Assembly: GCA_910585455.1 (NCBI GenBank)
Contig: CAJUEL010000022.1
Coordinates: forward strand, 1-64,000
Source: an uncultured Eisenbergiella sp.
GTDB taxonomy: Bacteria > Bacillota > Clostridia > Lachnospirales > Lachnospiraceae
Length of the DNA: 64,000 nt
Direction: 5' to 3'
Shown: positions 60,923 through 64,000 of the stretch, piece by piece
Numbering within the stretch: position 1 is the stretch's first letter
Layout: each line of letters begins with the position of its first letter
Position numbers and translations under genes: made by a program
The notes under the pieces: model-generated
Told to the model about the DNA's origin: nothing
The model's input: only the letters and a program-made list of their open reading frames with translations
Database searches by the model: none

Positions 60923-62221
60923 CTACGCCTGTGTCCGCTGCCTCATCTCCTCTCCGTTTCCCATATACTGTACCGCAATCCGGTTCTCCGGCTTCGCGTC
61001 ACAAAAATACAGCACTGCCAGAAAAAACCATTCCAGCGGCTTCATCAGAATATAAATCCCGTCCGCCACATAAGGGGAATGAATCGCCCTTGCCACCGGA
61101 AAGCCATAGGTATCATAAAAATGCCTGACATGCCTGTGCAGCCGCGGCGTCCTTTCCTCCAGAATCTGCTCAAAGGCATTCGCAACGCAAAGCTGCCGGT
61201 TCACGATGACCTGATGCCCGTGCCGGACGCCGAGCCGCAGAGGCTTTACCACCTTTTTATGCCCGCCTGCCGCCACCGTACACAGATAATGCTCGTCGTA
61301 ATAAATATTCTGTGGCGCAGCCCGCAGGGAGAGATTCCAGTCGCTGCTTTCCGTCCACGCCCGGATCACCGCATCCGGCTCCTGTCCGAACAGCACGAGA
61401 ATGCAGATCAGAATTCCCAAAAGCGGCAGCATGAAAAGAAATGCGGCGATGCACCACCGTTTGGACCGCATCAGCGTGCGGTTACACCATGCGATCCAGC
61501 CTCTTTTTGTTCCTTCTCCTGTCACCCCTTCGTTTACCGCTGCCTCTTCTGCCGCCGCTTCCTCTTTCACATTCCACTCCAATATTTTGTTCCGGATCGT
61601 TTTTGCCGCAATTAAAATGAAATTGAAGGGCGCCAGGCACAGCAGCAAATACCCGGCATCCGTCAGCACCTGCACCATCCACAGCACGCATTCTACAATC
61701 CCCAGATACATCGCCGCCATGCTGCATACGATCACCAGCGGCGCAAGTCTGTCAATGGGCACATAGGTGAGAATGGCATATCCGGTCAGCGCGACCACCG
61801 CAAGGGCGATGACCGTGGGCAGCGCTTCCGTAAAAATGGGCGTATGCACCTGCCTGTTATAAAGCTGCTCCATCCAATCTGCGCCAAAGCAAATATCCGA
61901 CAGGGACGCATACAGCAGCGTATACACCGTTCCCAACACAAATACGATCAGGTCAAAAATCTTTCCCAGACGAAGCATGCGGGCGCTTTTGATTCCCATG
62001 ACCAGCCCTGCGATTTCAATGACGGTGAGGATTGCCGGATAAATAAAAAACATGCCCAGAAGAACCGCCGCAATCAGACATCCCATGATGGCCTCCATCA
62101 CAGTTCCATATCCAAACGATGCGTACCTCGCCAGCATCATCACAACTCCCAGCGCTACGCCTGTGGCTTCCGCCAGAAAAACGGAAGCCAGCACCAAATG
62201 ATTTTTCAGAAATTCTTTCAT
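60923..62221 (-). CDS. Multi-helix membrane protein of unknown function
   Basis: The ~432-residue protein has about seven membrane helices up to residue ~215, a cytoplasmic Glu/Ala-rich loop, another helix (FLFMLPLLGILICILVLFG) and a ~150-residue C-terminal domain (VKPLRLGVRHGHQVIVNRQL). I do not recognise the family. The ATG at 62221 lies eight bases after GAGAGG. It is downstream of two other membrane genes and probably belongs with them. Confidence 0.75.
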   Translation of the reverse strand: MKEFLKNHLVLASVFLAEATGVALGVVMMLARYASFGYGTVMEAIMGCLIAAVLLGMFFIYPAILTVIEIAGLVMGIKSARMLRLGKIFDLIVFVLGTVYTLLYASLSDICFGADWMEQLYNRQVHTPIFTEALPTVIALAVVALTGYAILTYVPIDRLAPLVIVCSMAAMYLGIVECVLWMVQVLTDAGYLLLCLAPFNFILIAAKTIRNKILEWNVKEEAAAEEAAVNEGVTGEGTKRGWIAWCNRTLMRSKRWCIAAFLFMLPLLGILICILVLFGQEPDAVIRAWTESSDWNLSLRAAPQNIYYDEHYLCTVAAGGHKKVVKPLRLGVRHGHQVIVNRQLCVANAFEQILEERTPRLHRHVRHFYDTYGFPVARAIHSPYVADGIYILMKPLEWFFLAVLYFCDAKPENRIAVQYMGNGEEMRQRTQA

Positions 62222-62235
62222 TCTCATATCCTCTC

Positions 62236-62586
62236 TTAATACAATGACGAAATGCTGCTGTACACAACTCCCCGCACAAGCATGCCCACCAGAGAAATGA
62301 AGCATCCAAAGCACACAATTCCCGGCAGAAACAGAAGGAACGCATTCCGCCCGGCATGCGGCTTCAATCTGATATCATTCGCTTCATATGCCCACATGCA
62401 TACAGGCAGCATCAAGAAAAAGCCGATACAAAGCCCGAAATAGGCGCTCTCCCACAGCTGCATCGGCAGCATCGCCTCCGGATGAAGCACGACATCCACC
62501 CGAAGCAGGGCAATCACTCCCAAAACCGCCGTGGTCAGCGTTCCGATTCCATATAAAATATTTGCGAATATTTTTCCCATCCTCAT
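62236..62586 (-). CDS. Small membrane protein of unknown function
   Basis: The 116-residue protein has three hydrophobic helices (IFANILYGIGTLTTAVLGVIA; YFGLCIGFFLMLPVCMWA; FLLFLPGIVCFGCFISLVGML). AGGAG six bases ahead fixes the ATG at 62586. It lies between two larger membrane genes with gaps of 14 and 29 bases, so it is likely cotranscribed. The function is unknown. Confidence 0.75.
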   Translation of the reverse strand: MRMGKIFANILYGIGTLTTAVLGVIALLRVDVVLHPEAMLPMQLWESAYFGLCIGFFLMLPVCMWAYEANDIRLKPHAGRNAFLLFLPGIVCFGCFISLVGMLVRGVVYSSISSLY

Positions 62587-62615
62587 TCCACGCTCCTGCA
62601 AATTCCCGGGCCGGA

Positions 62616-64000
62616 TCATCGCGACCACAAAACCTCCGCACTTTCTTTCCCTTTTTCATCCGCCGTATCGACATACCAGCCTTCCAGGCTCTTCCCCGCA
62701 ATCCACCGGGAGAAATTGAAATCCCGCAGTCCCATCCTTTCGGTCCTCTTCCAGACTTTGTCATAATAATGCTGCACAGCGCCCTTCTCCGCCAAAAGCC
62801 TTCTCACATCCTCCTGCGCCAATAGCGGCGCCGCATCCGCCGACAGCTCCGTCAGATACCAGTAATCATGGAATCCTTCCCGCCCGCCGCTTTCCAGCTC
62901 ATTTTCGGCTTCCTCCGCCGCCAGATGGGCGATATCATACCGCGCGACCTGATAATCCGGCTTTGCATATGCAAAGCAAATCCAGCAAACCGACAGCACC
63001 GCCATGCTATAGAAAAACAGCGGAAATTTTTCCCGATAGATGGAAATGATCACGCCGGCAAATAAAATCCCGATCACCGCCAGCGCCCACAGCACAAACA
63101 GCCGCAAAAACGTCATATAATAATGCGCGATGTACAACGCCATCCGGTACGCGCTGGAAGCGATCAAAATGTAGGTCATCACGGAAATCGCTGCAAGCAA
63201 CGCCTTCAAAGCCTTGCTTTCCCGGAAAACCGCCAGACAGACGAGCACCAGCGCCAGATTGATCAGGCATACAAACAGCAGCTGAAAAAATCCCTGCCTC
63301 GCGTAGGATGCCCAGGTCAACCCCTCCGGAAGCCTCATATTCCCCAGAAAAAGATAAACCACCTGAATCCCGCAGAAAATCAGATAGAGCAGTGCGAGCA
63401 GCGAGGTGAAGGTGATCGCCGCCACAGGCTCACCCTTTTTCTCCTTCGCGCCGTATTCCGGCATTTTCCAGGTGGTCAGCCCCCGGATAAAGCTGTAGGA
63501 AAGCAGATAAACCGCCGCTGCCATCAGACATATGAGAACCATAGACCGCAGGTTCAGATCGCCCAGCATTCTGATAACCAGATCGGAAAATACCGCATCC
63601 GCGCTCAACAGAAGCATCAGGACCACGACCAGTAGCGGCACGGCGATCACAATTCCCAAAAGGACATAACCCACATTCCGGTTTTTCGCCGACTGGCCTC
63701 TCTCCTTAAAATAAGCGATGGCATCCATAAAGGGCGTATCGATATAATGAAGCATTTCCAGCAGGCTCCTGCAAATCGCTCCCAGCCAGCCCGAAAAGCT
63801 CCATTGTGCCGTCCTGTAAAAGCACTGCAGCGCCAGCGAAACCGTCAGCAGAAAAATGCCCGTCTTGGTCAGCCACAGCACCTTCCAATCGTCCGTCATG
63901 CATACCGAAACGCCCAGCAGCAAAAGACTGCACATATAAAAAATCATTTCCGCCTTTTTTCTCTTGTCATATGACAGGTTCTGTGAAACGATCGCCGCCG
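62616..64000 (-). CDS. DUF4173-like membrane protein, 5' end beyond the window
   Basis: The visible ~460 residues contain at least nine membrane helices and a C-terminal soluble tail. The segment YAFKERGQSAKNRN-like (AYFKERGQSAKNRNVGYVLL) and the overall layout fit the DUF4173/DUF4153 group of unknown function. The frame is open to the window edge (AAIVSQNLSYDKRKKAE before the first internal Met), so the gene is incomplete here. Confidence 0.8.
   Translation of the reverse strand, partial: AAIVSQNLSYDKRKKAEMIFYMCSLLLLGVSVCMTDDWKVLWLTKTGIFLLTVSLALQCFYRTAQWSFSGWLGAICRSLLEMLHYIDTPFMDAIAYFKERGQSAKNRNVGYVLLGIVIAVPLLVVVLMLLLSADAVFSDLVIRMLGDLNLRSMVLICLMAAAVYLLSYSFIRGLTTWKMPEYGAKEKKGEPVAAITFTSLLALLYLIFCGIQVVYLFLGNMRLPEGLTWASYARQGFFQLLFVCLINLALVLVCLAVFRESKALKALLAAISVMTYILIASSAYRMALYIAHYYMTFLRLFVLWALAVIGILFAGVIISIYREKFPLFFYSMAVLSVCWICFAYAKPDYQVARYDIAHLAAEEAENELESGGREGFHDYWYLTELSADAAPLLAQEDVRRLLAEKGAVQHYYDKVWKRTERMGLRDFNFSRWIAGKSLEGWYVDTADEKGKESAEVLWSR

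Noticed and set aside
1..64000. CRISPR array or intact prophage
   Set aside because: No regularly spaced direct repeats and no phage structural, integrase or recombinase genes were seen.

Overview
The window most resembles a chromosome segment of a Gram-positive gut anaerobe of the Lachnospiraceae / Clostridium XIVa type. This is inferred from a glycyl radical enzyme with its activase, LytTR/GHKL and BceRS-like two-component systems, paired FtsX-type exporters, strong AGGAGG ribosome sites, TTGACA-17-TATAAT promoters and Lachnospiraceae-like repeats. No species-level marker was seen. Most genes lie on the minus strand. No prophage, CRISPR array or complete insertion sequence was seen; mobile DNA survives as scraps.

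Region by region: (1) 0.1-9.6 kb: a membrane-anchored AraC regulator split by a frameshift, then a plus-strand run of LplB/LplC-type sugar permeases, a lipoprotein binding protein, an uncharacterised glycyl radical enzyme and its radical-SAM activase. This looks like an import-and-eliminate system of unknown substrate. (2) 9.7-12.6 kb: an AgrC/AgrA-like pair, with tandem LytTR-type sites next to a two-gene operon (a DUF6440-like small protein and an unknown protein). (3) 12.6-20.1 kb: a serine hydrolase, an AlkD-like protein, a gamma-carbonic anhydrase homologue, an ABC-F protein, an APH-family kinase, and an ABC-2 exporter with a GntR regulator. (4) 20.2-30.5 kb: a minus-strand catabolic cluster holding iolC, iolB, iolD, iolE and an iolG-like gene plus an iron alcohol dehydrogenase, preceded by an unknown 557-residue protein and a HAD-GH88/105 fusion. 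(5) 30.5-35.9 kb: an AT-rich stretch with a lipoprotein divergent from a second LytTR/GHKL pair, a glycosyltransferase and an acetyltransferase. (6) 36.0-40.6 kb: a second ABC-F gene behind a promoter, leader peptide and terminator that together look like an attenuator, then a MerR-controlled ABC exporter. (7) 41-44.3 kb: a phosphoesterase-ProX fusion, a propeller-like protein, tRNA-Pro(CGG) and an IS256-family remnant. (8) 44.3-56.8 kb: two paralogous ATPase/FtsX exporters, an AlbA_2 regulator, an OmpR-type two-component system, a nitroreductase, a MATE pump and a zinc-ribbon protein. (9) 57-64 kb: an ECF sigma/anti-sigma pair, a ferritin-like protein, an HD-domain membrane protein, a 338-bp near-perfect inverted repeat, and three membrane genes, the last running off the window.

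The strongest leads for undescribed biology are the glycyl radical enzyme cluster, the ABC-F attenuator, the large palindrome shared by both ends of the window, the HAD-GH88/105 plus inositol cluster, and three multidomain fusions. Functions come from recognising families and motifs by eye; no database search was run.
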